From positions 1 to 64,000 of the forward strand of contig NZ_PVXO01000034.1 in NCBI RefSeq assembly GCF_002995785.1: 64,000 nucleotides of DNA, read 5' to 3'. The position numbers were made by a program, and so were the translations under genes. Origin of the DNA: Clostridium liquoris. GTDB lineage: Bacteria > Bacillota > Clostridia > Clostridiales > Clostridiaceae. This document shows positions 36,391 through 45,541 of this stretch, one piece after another. The notes below the pieces were generated by a model. The model made no database searches. It had not been told where the DNA came from and saw only the letters and a program-made list of their open reading frames with translations. Numbering within the stretch: position 1 is the first letter of the stretch; each line of letters starts with the position of its first letter.

Positions 36391-37731
36391 TTAATAATTT
36401 CTTCTGTAACTTTTAAATTTCTTTCTAAAATAAATATACATTAAAATACCATCTACAGCCCACTGCAAGTTTGTTATCCACCAAACATAGGTAACAGGCT
36501 TTTTGAGATAATATATAAAATAAAACATTAAAGGTAATCTTATACACCAACCAGTAATTAAAGAAATAGTAAAAGTAGTTTTAGCATCTCCTGTTCCTTT
36601 CAAGGCTCCACAAAAAACATTAGAAATAGCTATAAAGGGTTGTTCAATAGAACCTATAAGCAAACATGCTGCAGTGAGATGTATAACTTCCCTTTCTTCA
36701 CCATTTATAAAGACTTTAGCTAAAAAATTTGGCATAGTAATAAATATAATAGCAAAGAACATTATAATTCCCAAAGAAAATAAGCAACATTTATAAGCAT
36801 ATTTTTTTGCACCTTTAACATCTCTTTCCCCTACCTTCATTCCTACTAGAGTTGTAGCCGCAATACCTATAGCAATGCTGGGCATAACTGAAATGCCTTC
36901 TATGTTATTTGCAATTTGATTAGCTGCAAAGGATGCAGAACCTAAACCCATAATCATTGATGTACATATTAATCTACTTATACTATATGCTGCTTCCTCA
37001 AAAAAACATGGCATTGTGATAAAAAGTACTTTTTTAATTTTTCCATAGCTGCATCTTATTTTAAATTTAACCTTTATATTAAAGTTTTTTATTACATAAG
37101 AAAATAAATATATCATTCCAAAAAATTGAGCTAAAAGTGTAGCCATAGCAGCACCAATGACTCCCAAATCTTTAAACAATATACCGAAAACCAATATAAA
37201 ATCAAAAAATATTTTGCTTACAGAAATAATTATGGATACTCTAAATGGAGTCTTTGTATTTCCAACTCCTCTTAATATAGAATTTAAAATATTCACAAAT
37301 AAACTTGGTAATAAAGACAATGCTACTATTTTTATATAAATATCTCCATATTCTAATACTTTGCCATAGGCTTTAAAAAGCTTTAAAATTTCATTGCTAA
37401 ATCTATAAAGAACAAAAGTACAAATGGAAGCTATAATAATACCAATTTTAATTCCTATGGAAGCATATTCTTCTGCACTTTTTATATCCTTTCCTCCTAC
37501 GCTTCTAGCTATTAATGAGGTTACAGCTATTCCAAGTCCTGAGGAAATTAAAATATTATAAAAAGTATTTATAATTTCATTGCTCAAAGTCACTGCGCTT
37601 ACCATTTTATTTCCGCCAAAATTTCCTATCATCATTATATCAAATATATTCATAAAATTATAAACTACCATTTCTGCAATTACAGGAAGGGATATATCTA
37701 TCACTTCACTTAACACATTATTATTTTTCAT
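36391..37731 (-). CDS. MATE-family efflux transporter
   Basis: 446 residues, 12 membrane helices in two homologous halves (residues 1-220 and 230-446), as in DinF/NorM-type exporters. The N-terminal VIDISLPVIAEMVVYNFMNIFDIMMIG and MVSAVTLSNEI are typical. It exports a cationic or small organic compound by sodium or proton exchange; the substrate is unknown. hutP follows after 73 bases without a convincing terminator, so the two may be co-transcribed. A short element upstream (37791-37829) resembles one in the ABC leader. Confidence 0.9.
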   Translation of the reverse strand: MKNNNVLSEVIDISLPVIAEMVVYNFMNIFDIMMIGNFGGNKMVSAVTLSNEIINTFYNILISSGLGIAVTSLIARSVGGKDIKSAEEYASIGIKIGIIIASICTFVLYRFSNEILKLFKAYGKVLEYGDIYIKIVALSLLPSLFVNILNSILRGVGNTKTPFRVSIIISVSKIFFDFILVFGILFKDLGVIGAAMATLLAQFFGMIYLFSYVIKNFNIKVKFKIRCSYGKIKKVLFITMPCFFEEAAYSISRLICTSMIMGLGSASFAANQIANNIEGISVMPSIAIGIAATTLVGMKVGERDVKGAKKYAYKCCLFSLGIIMFFAIIFITMPNFLAKVFINGEEREVIHLTAACLLIGSIEQPFIAISNVFCGALKGTGDAKTTFTISLITGWCIRLPLMFYFIYYLKKPVTYVWWITNLQWAVDGILMYIYFRKKFKSYRRNY

Positions 37732-37783
37732 TTTTGCATCCCTTCTAAATTGTATTTAATTCCATTACTTAAATATATTAACA

Positions 37784-37830
37784 TGTTAACTTTTTTAACA
37801 TAGTATTTTAGAAATTACCATACTATTAAA
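37784..37830 (-). promoter_or_regulatory. Element upstream of MATE gene shared with the ABC leader
   Basis: Plus-strand reading TTTTTTAACATAGTA, TTTTAGAAATTACCATA and CTATTAAA matches, with a gap, TTTTTTAACTATACT, TTTTAGAACTACCATA and TTACTAAA at 35782-35829. An adjacent TTAACATGTTAA palindrome sits at 37779-37790. Function unknown. Confidence 0.5.
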
Positions 37831-37913
37831 CCTTTAAAATAAAGTTTTTAGGTAACAATATATAAAGATAATGTAATATTTCAATTGTTATTTTAGGAGG
37901 TGCCTATTTACTA

Positions 37914-39095
37914 ATGAAAAATTGGCATAAAAACAAAACCTGGATTATCTTAATTATTTCATTTATTCTATATTGCAACTTTTATATAAATTCGGGTACT
38001 GCTGCTACTTTAGCTCCATCAGCCTCCATCGATAAAGAATTACTAAAAGAAGAAATTCAAAAAATATACAACAAGCGTTCAGAAGTATTCATAAATGGTG
38101 ATCTAAGTTCTTTGCCACAATACTTTGACACTTCACAAAGATATGGTAAGTGGGCACTAGAACATGAAGTACAAAGAGTAAAATATTTAAGATCTTGGGC
38201 TTATCAAAGGGGAATAGTTTTTACTAATGTAAATTCCTCTGTGCTATTGTATAAAACCTATACAACTAAAAATGGTATTAGACTATCTTTAAAGGAACTT
38301 TATAAATTTGATTATATTTACAAAGATGACGAACAGCCTGTAACAAATTCATTTGGTGTAGGTATAAGACATACTGTTGATTTGGTCAAAAAAGGTGATA
38401 ATTGGGTTATATATACTGATTGGTATACAGACTGCTTTGAAGATGGACTAAAAGCCTACACTGGAGATATAAAGGAAATTGATCTTTCTAGAGAAGAAAT
38501 ATATACTATGCCAAATTGTCCAAGGGAAATAAAAACCAGTTATACTGGTAGATATAATAGAATTAAAGCGGCGGAATATGCAGATAAATATTCCGGAGCT
38601 TCCCTACAGGAAGGTACAGATTATAAATACAATAGAAAATATAAAGACTTCAATGGTATTGGCGGCGATTGTACCAACTATGCCTCACAAGTATTGGGTG
38701 ATAAAGAAGCCGGCGGATTAAAATTTGATGGGACCTGGCATTGCACCTACCATCCATTTGGAGGCGGCGAAGGCAGTAGAGCTTTTGTCAATGCAGATGC
38801 TTTTAGAGACTATTTAGTGTATAGTGGTAAAGGGCATTTGATAAAAAAAGGAGATTTTAAGCAGGTGGCAATTCCCACTGAAGCTCATCCCTGCGGTATA
38901 GTACAAAAACTAGAACTTGGTGATTTAATTTGTTATGCAAAGGGGCATGACATAGATCATTTTGCGGTTATTACCGCATGGGATTCCCATGGATATCCAT
39001 TGATAAATTCTCACACTACAGATAGATATCATGTACCATGGGATTTAGGTTGGGGTGATAAAAATATATTCTTTCATCTAGTTCACATAAGATAA
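37914..39095 (+). CDS. Secreted amidase-domain protein (Amidase_6)
   Basis: 393 residues. Signal peptide: KNKTWIILIISFILYCNFYI, cleavage probably after the TAA-TLA region near residue 35. The middle is an NTF2-like or linker region; residues from about 215 form Amidase_6 (PF12671), starting at YNRIKAAEYADKYSG. The NlpC/P60-like catalytic Cys is in GGDCTNYASQ (about Cys253) and His in DIDHFAVIT (about His349). Probably a cell-wall or spore-cortex-related hydrolase. AGGAGGTG lies 11 bases before the ATG. Divergent from the MATE gene. Confidence 0.87.
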   Translation: MKNWHKNKTWIILIISFILYCNFYINSGTAATLAPSASIDKELLKEEIQKIYNKRSEVFINGDLSSLPQYFDTSQRYGKWALEHEVQRVKYLRSWAYQRGIVFTNVNSSVLLYKTYTTKNGIRLSLKELYKFDYIYKDDEQPVTNSFGVGIRHTVDLVKKGDNWVIYTDWYTDCFEDGLKAYTGDIKEIDLSREEIYTMPNCPREIKTSYTGRYNRIKAAEYADKYSGASLQEGTDYKYNRKYKDFNGIGGDCTNYASQVLGDKEAGGLKFDGTWHCTYHPFGGGEGSRAFVNADAFRDYLVYSGKGHLIKKGDFKQVAIPTEAHPCGIVQKLELGDLICYAKGHDIDHFAVITAWDSHGYPLINSHTTDRYHVPWDLGWGDKNIFFHLVHIR

Positions 39096-39108
39096 ATATA
39101 TAATAACA

Positions 39109-39137
39109 AAATAGGCAGAAGGTTAATCTGCCTATTT
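39109..39137. terminator. Bidirectional terminator
   Basis: AAATAGGCAGA and TCTGCCTATTT form an 11-base-pair stem with a 7-base loop between the amidase gene and the convergent ABC-F pseudogene. Confidence 0.85.
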
Positions 39138-39140
39138 AAA

Positions 39141-40309
39141 TTAAACTATTTTAGTTGTCCAATCCTCGCAATTCCATATATCTGTCACTACATCTCTATA
39201 AAACTCTGGTTCGTGGCATACAAGCAGTATAGTTCCTTTATTTCTTGTTCAAAATAACCCATGTATTGGTAATCTCCAAGCTCCACTTGGCCAGAAACAG
39301 GCTTTATTTGTCCAAGTAAGCTTTTTAAAAGTGTTGACTTACCAAGGCCGTTTGCTCCTACTAAAGCAATCTTTTGTCCTCTTTCCATGTAAAGATTTAA
39401 TGGCTTTGTCAATGGCTCATCATATCCTATAACTAAATCCTTAGTTTCAAAAATCATCTTACCAGCAGCTCTAGCTTGCTTAAAGTTAAATTGCGGCTTT
39501 GGCTTTTCCGCTGTAAGTTCTATTCTATCAATCTTATCAAGCTTCTTTTGTCTAGATTTTGCCATATTAGCAGTAGCAACATTAGCCTTATTTCTAGCAA
39601 CAAAGTCCTCCAGCTTATCTATTTCCTTTTGTTGTCTATCATAAGCTGCCTCTAATTGAGCCTTTTTAAGCTGGTATAATCTTTGGAATTCATTATAATC
39701 TCCAACATATCTTGTTAGTCTTCTATTTTCAATATGATAAATCAAATTAATTACACTGTTTAAGACCGGATTTTGAAGTAATAGCTTACCTAAAAGAATT
39801 TTGGTTCTTTGTCCATCAGATAAATCTGAAACATCTTTATCAAGTCCCAAATCTAAAAGTCCTAATCCTTTTGCCACTTCTTCTACCTTAGCATCTATAA
39901 TATAAAAGCCATTATGATCTAGCATGTCTTGAACTACAGCAGTTCTTTCAAGAGCTTTATTCATCTCGTCTTCATTCATGTCTCCCATACTGCCATAAAG
40001 TGTGTTCATTTCTGTTTCAAGATCAAAAAGGTATTGAAATGCACCTCTTAATGCTTCTCTAATTGTCATACCCTTAATTAATGAACCATGCTGATCCATG
40101 TAGCCTACTCTAACATTATTTGACCAAATAACTTGTCCTTCGTCTGGCATAAGATTATCTGTTATTATGTTCATAAATGTGGATTTTCCCTCGCCATTAG
40201 CTCCAATAAGGCCAACATGTTCGCCTTTTAGCAATCTAAATGAAACATCTTCTAATATAGCTCTATCACCAAAGCCATGGCTAATATTTTTAACAGTTAA
40301 AATACTCAA
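39141..40309 (-). pseudogene. ABC-F ATPase with deletions in both nucleotide-binding domains
   Basis: ABC-F proteins protect or regulate the ribosome and are normally about 520 residues with two complete ATPase domains. Here the continuous frame is 373 residues. In the first domain Walker A (GANGEGKST) and signature (DLSDGQR) remain, but LLLQNP is joined directly to VLNSVINLIYH, so Walker B, D-loop and H-loop are gone. In the second, Walker A (GANGLGKST) remains, and GYFEQEIKE runs into an out-of-frame remnant. The +1 frame at 39233-39141 encodes TILLVCHEPEFYRDVVTDIW and a normal C-terminus, showing a second deletion that removed signature and Walker B and shifted the frame. Not expected to be functional. 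Confidence 0.85.
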
Positions 40310-40357
40310 TATCTATCTCTCCTTAAATTTTAGAGTAAAGTTACACCTTTTTATATC

Positions 40358-41233
40358 TTATGAAATATTCTTTCTAAAGCCCCTTCCTTCTACTTCAGAT
40401 ACATCTATTATTGATATAAAGGCATTTTCATCTATTTCCCTTACCATTTGTTTTAACTGAGGCAGCTGAGATAAGGATACAACACAGTAAAGCACCTTTC
40501 TGCTTTTATTGGTATAGGCACCTTCTCCATATAAAAAAGTTACACCTCTTTTTATATTTTCCATAATACTTTTGCTTACTTCTTCTTCCTTATCTGTGAT
40601 AATTAGAATTAATTTATCTCTGTCAAATCCCTTTATAACTATATCAATCATGTAAGAAGTAATATACATGGATACCAAAGTATACAAAGCACTTTTTATT
40701 TCAAATATAAAAGCTCCGATGATTACTATAACACAATTTACACCAAAAGTTATTTTACCTATATCAAGGTTCTCATTTTTTTTCTTTAGTACTGAGGCAA
40801 CAATGTCAAAACCGCCCGTAGATCCATGATTACTAAATGCCATACCAATACCTGCTCCAACTAGTACTCCGCCATATATACATAATAATAAGGGATCATC
40901 TATGAAAATTAAGTCTTTTAATGGGGTTGTAATAATAAGCATAATAGAAAAAGATATAGTCCCTATGATTGTAAATACTGTAAACTTTCTATTCATCTTT
41001 TTGTAACTCAGATATAAAAGGGGAATATTTATAGCAAATACCGTATATCCTGCAGGTATTTTAAAAACATACTGTATTATTAAGGTAATACCAGATACTC
41101 CTCCACTAAGAAGCTTTGCATTTACTAAAAACACATTTATACCAATTGCTGATATTAAAGTCCCAAGTATTATTAAAAGTATATTTTTTGCACTTTTTTT
41201 ATTGATGTAGTCACTTAATTTCGAATAATCCAT
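40358..41233 (-). CDS. YitT-family membrane protein (DUF161 plus DUF2179)
   Basis: 291 residues. Five or six N-terminal membrane helices (AKNILLIILGTLISAIGINVF; LSGGVSGITLIIQYVF; GGVLVGAGIGMAF with SNHGSTGGFDIVA) and a cytoplasmic DUF2179 domain from about residue 220 (ILIITDKEEEVSKSIMENIKRGVTFL and GAYTNKSRKVLYCVV). A conserved family of unknown transport function. The ribosome site region contains a direct repeat of GGATGGATTA; the first copy would give only a two-codon frame (ATG-GAT-TAG). Confidence 0.9.
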   Translation of the reverse strand: MDYSKLSDYINKKSAKNILLIILGTLISAIGINVFLVNAKLLSGGVSGITLIIQYVFKIPAGYTVFAINIPLLYLSYKKMNRKFTVFTIIGTISFSIMLIITTPLKDLIFIDDPLLLCIYGGVLVGAGIGMAFSNHGSTGGFDIVASVLKKKNENLDIGKITFGVNCVIVIIGAFIFEIKSALYTLVSMYITSYMIDIVIKGFDRDKLILIITDKEEEVSKSIMENIKRGVTFLYGEGAYTNKSRKVLYCVVSLSQLPQLKQMVREIDENAFISIIDVSEVEGRGFRKNIS

Positions 41234-41447
41234 CCTCTAATCCATCCTCCTTTACCTTTTTTGTAATGTTAATACTGCAATATTATTATACCCTTTAAAT
41301 TAAAATACATATTTTAATAATATTATATTTTATTTGGGAAGGAAACAGTAATTTAAAAATTTTATTAAATGCAATTTGTGTCAGTATATTAAAGGTAACA
41401 TATATTAATATTGTAAGTAATAATTTAATATTTAGAGAGGCGAATTT

Positions 41448-42101
41448 ATGTTTTTTTGTCCACTTTTTACACCAACACTTTTTAGGGTTAATCCTCCTAT
41501 AACCTATATAAGATTTCTACATGCCATACCTAGTGCGTTAAATATTGATATTTATTTAAATGATAGACTTATGGCAAGTAATCTTTCTTTTAAAAAATTT
41601 ACTGAATATTCACCTATAGCACCAGGCTATTATACCCTAAAAATATTTGTTTCTGGCAAAACTTCAAATCCCATTATAGACACAAGCTTTTTTGCTACTC
41701 CAAATAATATTTTTACTGCAGCTGCCGCAGGTAATCTAAACAATATTCATTTAAAGCTCATAGAAGATATACCTATGACTATAGTTCCTGGTACAACCAT
41801 GATTAGATTTATACATCTTTCTCCAGACACTCCTACTGTAAATGTAGCTTTAACAAGTAGAGAAGGTATAATCTTTAACAATGTTTCCTTTGGTGAAGTT
41901 ACTAATTATCAGCAAGTAAGTCCTGGGCATTATGGAATACAAATAACAGCAGCTCACTCAGGCAGTGTAATTTTAATAGTGCCAAGTACGCCCTTTGGTC
42001 CTAATAAATTTTACAGCATTTATGCAGTTGGCCTATCCGCTGGTAATCCTCCATTACAAGTATTGCTTCCACTAGATGGCAACAGTTACTTAAAAGTTTA
42101 A
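41448..42101 (+). CDS. DUF4397-domain protein, two repeats
   Basis: 217 residues. Two DUF4397 units: residues about 15-105 (IRFLHAIPSALNIDIYLNDR) and about 117-210 (IRFIHLSPDTPTVNVALTSR), each with a Y-x2-I/V-S/A-PG-x-Y motif (YSPIAPGYY, YQQVSPGHYG). The domain is a surface-type beta-sandwich in spore or secreted proteins. No classical signal peptide is visible. AGAGAGGCG lies about seven bases upstream of the ATG. Single gene with its own terminator. Confidence 0.85.
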   Translation: MFFCPLFTPTLFRVNPPITYIRFLHAIPSALNIDIYLNDRLMASNLSFKKFTEYSPIAPGYYTLKIFVSGKTSNPIIDTSFFATPNNIFTAAAAGNLNNIHLKLIEDIPMTIVPGTTMIRFIHLSPDTPTVNVALTSREGIIFNNVSFGEVTNYQQVSPGHYGIQITAAHSGSVILIVPSTPFGPNKFYSIYAVGLSAGNPPLQVLLPLDGNSYLKV

Positions 42102-42105
42102 ATAT

Positions 42106-42137
42106 AAAAGCATATGGTTCTAAACACCATATGCTTT
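42106..42137. terminator. Bidirectional terminator
   Basis: AAAAGCATATGGT and ACCATATGCTTTT form a 13-base-pair stem with a short loop between the convergent DUF4397 and VWA genes. Confidence 0.85.
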
Positions 42138-42140
42138 TGC

Positions 42141-43538
42141 CTATATATATTGATTTGCTGCGCAAGCCCAATCTTTTGTTATTTCTCCCATATCTTCTAT
42201 AGCTATGGTTACATCATTTTTTTCTATTTTTTTATTGGATAGTTTTTTTACTTCCCCAGGAGGGTTTATTAGTGACAAAGATTCTTCTGCCCCTGTGAGC
42301 ACCCACAATGTTTTACTATTTATAGGTTTTATGCTAAGTTCTCTTTCTCCAATGCCATCTGTAAAATATATGAGAAGATGATTTCTTAATTTTTTTTCGT
42401 ATATATATTGAAATACTGGTGAAAAGGCAGTTGCCCCTCTGGTATCCACCTTGGCCTTAATATCCCTAATACCCTTTACTCTATACGCCCTTCTAATTGC
42501 ATCATCACACTCAATTATGGTTATTTCACAAGGATGATTTTTTACTATAGCAAATATTTCTATCATAATCTTTTCTATTTCCCTATCAGTTATACTTCCA
42601 CTTATATCTATAGCTACTAATATCTGAGCCACATGATTAGATAGCTTACCTCTAAGATCCAATCTATCTGGCTGTCTCCTATCTTTTCTTGTTATAGTCT
42701 TTTTATATCCTACAGGCAGTGTACCTATAATCTTTTTAAGATACTCTGCCCAGGATATTTCTGGTCTTTCATTTAGATCCTTTAAAGTTTTTTTTAGTGA
42801 TTCAGGCATTTTACCTCTATTAGCATTATTTGCAGTGTTTTTAGTAAGCTCCTTTAATTCTTCAAAATTATAGTCATCTTTAGATTCTCTCCAAATATCA
42901 TGTGCCTTCCATATTTCATGTTTTTTCTCATATTTCCTTGAAGCCTCCACATTTTTTCTCTCTAAAATTTCTGGGCCCTTTTCATCCTTCAATTTTTCCA
43001 TTGCTTTTTGCAATTCTTCAGCATAGTACTCAGCATTTCTTTCATATTCTAAGTTTGCATTAAAGGATAATTTAATGTTTTCAATAGTAGAGCTCCATGA
43101 TGGTAGGTGCTGAATATATTGATTTATAGATATATCTAATGCAGTATTAACTACAAAATCACTATATTTTTTTCTCATTTCCTGTCCTCTTTTAACATGA
43201 TTAAACATAATATGGTATATTTCATGTTTTATCAAAGCCTTCATTTCTTCTAAATTACATTCTAGAAAAATACATGGGTTAAAATGAAGAATAAAATGTG
43301 ATAAAGATACTGTAGTGCCAATGGCAGTGGCCATATTTAAATCTATCTTTCTCTTCATTTGTATAGTAAAAAGAGCAAAAAAGTTATCCTCATCCTTCAT
43401 TAATGAAAAAGTACACAGCTCTACTAATTTATAAAACTTCTGAATAAATTCCTTATTTAAAGTTGGCTCTTCTCCCCAACTGTACACTTCCTTTAATAAA
43501 TTTTTTCTTAAAACCTCAAACTTACTATTTTCCTCCAT
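42141..43538 (-). CDS. VWA-like/putative metallopeptidase protein (DUF2201 type)
   Basis: 465 residues. The N-terminal domain has a metallopeptidase-like HEIYH motif (HExxH) near residue 108 in MKALIKHEIYHIMFNH. A charged coiled-coil-like section follows (about 165-235). The C-terminal VWA-like domain begins near residue 300 with the metal-ion site DISGSITD and FTDGIGE. This architecture (PF13203 plus PF09967) is usually encoded next to a MoxR ATPase, as here (12 bases). Such pairs are thought to act as metal-dependent chaperone or remodelling systems. Target unknown. Confidence 0.87.
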   Translation of the reverse strand: MEENSKFEVLRKNLLKEVYSWGEEPTLNKEFIQKFYKLVELCTFSLMKDEDNFFALFTIQMKRKIDLNMATAIGTTVSLSHFILHFNPCIFLECNLEEMKALIKHEIYHIMFNHVKRGQEMRKKYSDFVVNTALDISINQYIQHLPSWSSTIENIKLSFNANLEYERNAEYYAEELQKAMEKLKDEKGPEILERKNVEASRKYEKKHEIWKAHDIWRESKDDYNFEELKELTKNTANNANRGKMPESLKKTLKDLNERPEISWAEYLKKIIGTLPVGYKKTITRKDRRQPDRLDLRGKLSNHVAQILVAIDISGSITDREIEKIMIEIFAIVKNHPCEITIIECDDAIRRAYRVKGIRDIKAKVDTRGATAFSPVFQYIYEKKLRNHLLIYFTDGIGERELSIKPINSKTLWVLTGAEESLSLINPPGEVKKLSNKKIEKNDVTIAIEDMGEITKDWACAANQYI

Positions 43539-43549
43539 AATTCTTCCCT

Positions 43550-44686
43550 CTAATCTTCTATTTGTTCATACATTGAAAAATATCCATTAACAAAGGTTTC
43601 ATTCATCATAAATTCTTTATAAAGGTTATCTCCATAGTTGAATTTAATTTCCTGCATAATTCCCATTCTAAGATCTGCCGGATATAATTGTAGAAATTTT
43701 GAAAATAAATCTATTTCCTTTGTTCTATTTTCTTTATCCTTTAAATAAAGCAATGCATTTTTAGAGGCTAAATATAGTCTTGAATGGCTTTCCTCCTTTA
43801 CCCTTTCTATTAAAGCTTTATCAATGTCTTCTCTATTAAATAGTTCTTCAGATGTTATTAAGGGATGCTTGTTTTCCTGAAGAAAATTAAAGAAATCTTG
43901 AGCAATACTTCCCCCTACATTGCCCTTTACCACATTATAAAATATTCTTGATGGGAAATTATCCTTTTCATTTAAATAAACTTTATAAGCTTTAGATATT
44001 CTTTCCCAACTTCTTGGAGTAGCTTTAATAGATTCTTGAGAGTAAGGAGTATGAAGGTATTCAGGGAATGTGGCAATAAACTGTACTATATCCTGATGAA
44101 TATTAATTTTCTCATCCGTTGCCCACTGCAGCCATGCCTTTACATCTGCATCTAATTCAATCCATACAAATCTATCCTCTTGAGCAGGATCCATGTCCAC
44201 TACCTGATAATCACTTTGCTCAAAAGCATCATATTTATTTGAAGGATTCATAGCAGCTATCACATCTACTTGAGATGGTAGAACATATCCATTTATTTCT
44301 CTATTTAAAATTATGTTCATTAGTTCCTGCTGTACACTGTGTTCACATCTATTTATTTCATCTATAAAAAGAAGTACTCTCCTATTAGGATTTTCATCTA
44401 TAGATTTTTCTATTTCCAATAACTTTGTATGAACAGCATATACTGTTCTTTTCTTATTAGTAAATATTCCATTTAAATTAGTAGTGTACTCCTCTACTGT
44501 TGGCAGCCCTCCAATTTCTCCTTCTTTTAATAAATTTCCATCTATATTTACTACATAATAGCCTTCATTTTCCCCTAATTTTCTTACTAAAGAGGTTTTA
44601 CCTATACCACTTTCCCCTATAATAAGAGGAACCGCTCCACTCTTTATAACTAAACTTACTGTTAATAATGCATCATTAAAATTCAT
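43550..44686 (-). CDS. MoxR-family AAA ATPase
   Basis: 378 residues. Walker A GESGIGKTS near residue 24, Walker B LLFIDEINRC, sensor 1 VIAAMNPSN and the arginine-finger region near EDRFVWIELD. Partners with the VWA protein downstream. ATG at 44686 is eight bases after AAGGAG; the GTG at 44695 lies in that site. The preceding gene ends 12 bases upstream, so the three genes form one unit. Confidence 0.9.
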   Translation of the reverse strand: MNFNDALLTVSLVIKSGAVPLIIGESGIGKTSLVRKLGENEGYYVVNIDGNLLKEGEIGGLPTVEEYTTNLNGIFTNKKRTVYAVHTKLLEIEKSIDENPNRRVLLFIDEINRCEHSVQQELMNIILNREINGYVLPSQVDVIAAMNPSNKYDAFEQSDYQVVDMDPAQEDRFVWIELDADVKAWLQWATDEKINIHQDIVQFIATFPEYLHTPYSQESIKATPRSWERISKAYKVYLNEKDNFPSRIFYNVVKGNVGGSIAQDFFNFLQENKHPLITSEELFNREDIDKALIERVKEESHSRLYLASKNALLYLKDKENRTKEIDLFSKFLQLYPADLRMGIMQEIKFNYGDNLYKEFMMNETFVNGYFSMYEQIED

Positions 44687-44698
44687 AAAAAACACTCC

Positions 44699-45382
44699 TT
44701 ATATGCTTAATTTATAATCTAATAATATTCTTTTAGCTTTCATACTGCCAAATTTGTAAATATAGGTTACTTTATTAAAAGAAAATGCTTGGCATTGAAT
44801 AAAATCTATTATATATTTATCTTCTACATCTTCTTTTCCTATTTGTTCTTGAATAACATCCATTACTGATTTCATGGCTTCTTTGTCTAAATACTTTACT
44901 ATTTTAATATTTACCTTAACAAATTTTTTTATTTTATCTTTTGTTAAATTATTTATATATCTCATTGCTTCTTCATTGGATTTAATGGCTTCTATTTCAA
45001 CTTTCTCACTAGGACTATTTATATATTTAATAGCTGTCCAACCATTCTTTACTGCAATTATCTGTATTTCTTCACAGGGTTCTTTAATAAACTTTATAGA
45101 ATCAAAATCCCTTTCCACAGCAATTCTTTGAAGCTCAATACTAGGATCTTTTATAAATTGTATTGCCCATCCCTTGGAATTTACCGCTTCCTTAATCACT
45201 TCATAGCTTGGATTTTGAATAAATTTAATGGTATTCCATGCCTTCTTCACTGCAAACAAACACATTTCTTCTGTAGGATTTTCCACATATTCTATAGCCC
45301 ACACATTTGATTTTAATGTATTCCATATATCAGTATCAGAAGGATTCTTAATATATTTTAATGAGTTGCCATTTCCCTTCAC
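44699..45382 (-). CDS. 22-residue helical-repeat protein, unknown function
   Basis: 227 residues. Residues about 6-160 consist of seven 22-residue units with the pattern aromatic/hydrophobic-I-K-Y/F-I-x-N/D-P-S/T-x-E near the start and A-V/I near the middle, for example AIEYVENPTEEMCLFAVKKA and TIKFIQNPSYEVIKEAVNSK. The units resemble DUF4116-like solenoid repeats. The last 65 residues are non-repetitive. GTG at 45382 is eight bases after GGCGG; GTG at 45391 overlaps it. First gene of the MoxR-VWA unit, so probably a substrate-recognition or scaffold protein; this is inference. Confidence 0.8.
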   Translation of the reverse strand: MKGNGNSLKYIKNPSDTDIWNTLKSNVWAIEYVENPTEEMCLFAVKKAWNTIKFIQNPSYEVIKEAVNSKGWAIQFIKDPSIELQRIAVERDFDSIKFIKEPCEEIQIIAVKNGWTAIKYINSPSEKVEIEAIKSNEEAMRYINNLTKDKIKKFVKVNIKIVKYLDKEAMKSVMDVIQEQIGKEDVEDKYIIDFIQCQAFSFNKVTYIYKFGSMKAKRILLDYKLSI

Positions 45383-45500
45383 TGTAATCACCGCCTATTT
45401 TAATTATGTAATTATATTATCATAAAATAAAATTAAATTGAATATATAGTATCATTTAATAATAATTATTTTCTCTTAAAGGTCATTTTCTTTTAAAAAT

Positions 45501-45539
45501 ATTTAAGCATGTGACTTTTTATTAATCACATGCTTAAAT
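45501..45539 (-). terminator. Terminator of the Mrp-type operon
   Basis: ATTTAAGCATGTGA and TCACATGCTTAAAT form a 14-base-pair stem with an 11-base loop right after the last antiporter gene. Confidence 0.85.
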
Positions 45540-45541
45540 TA

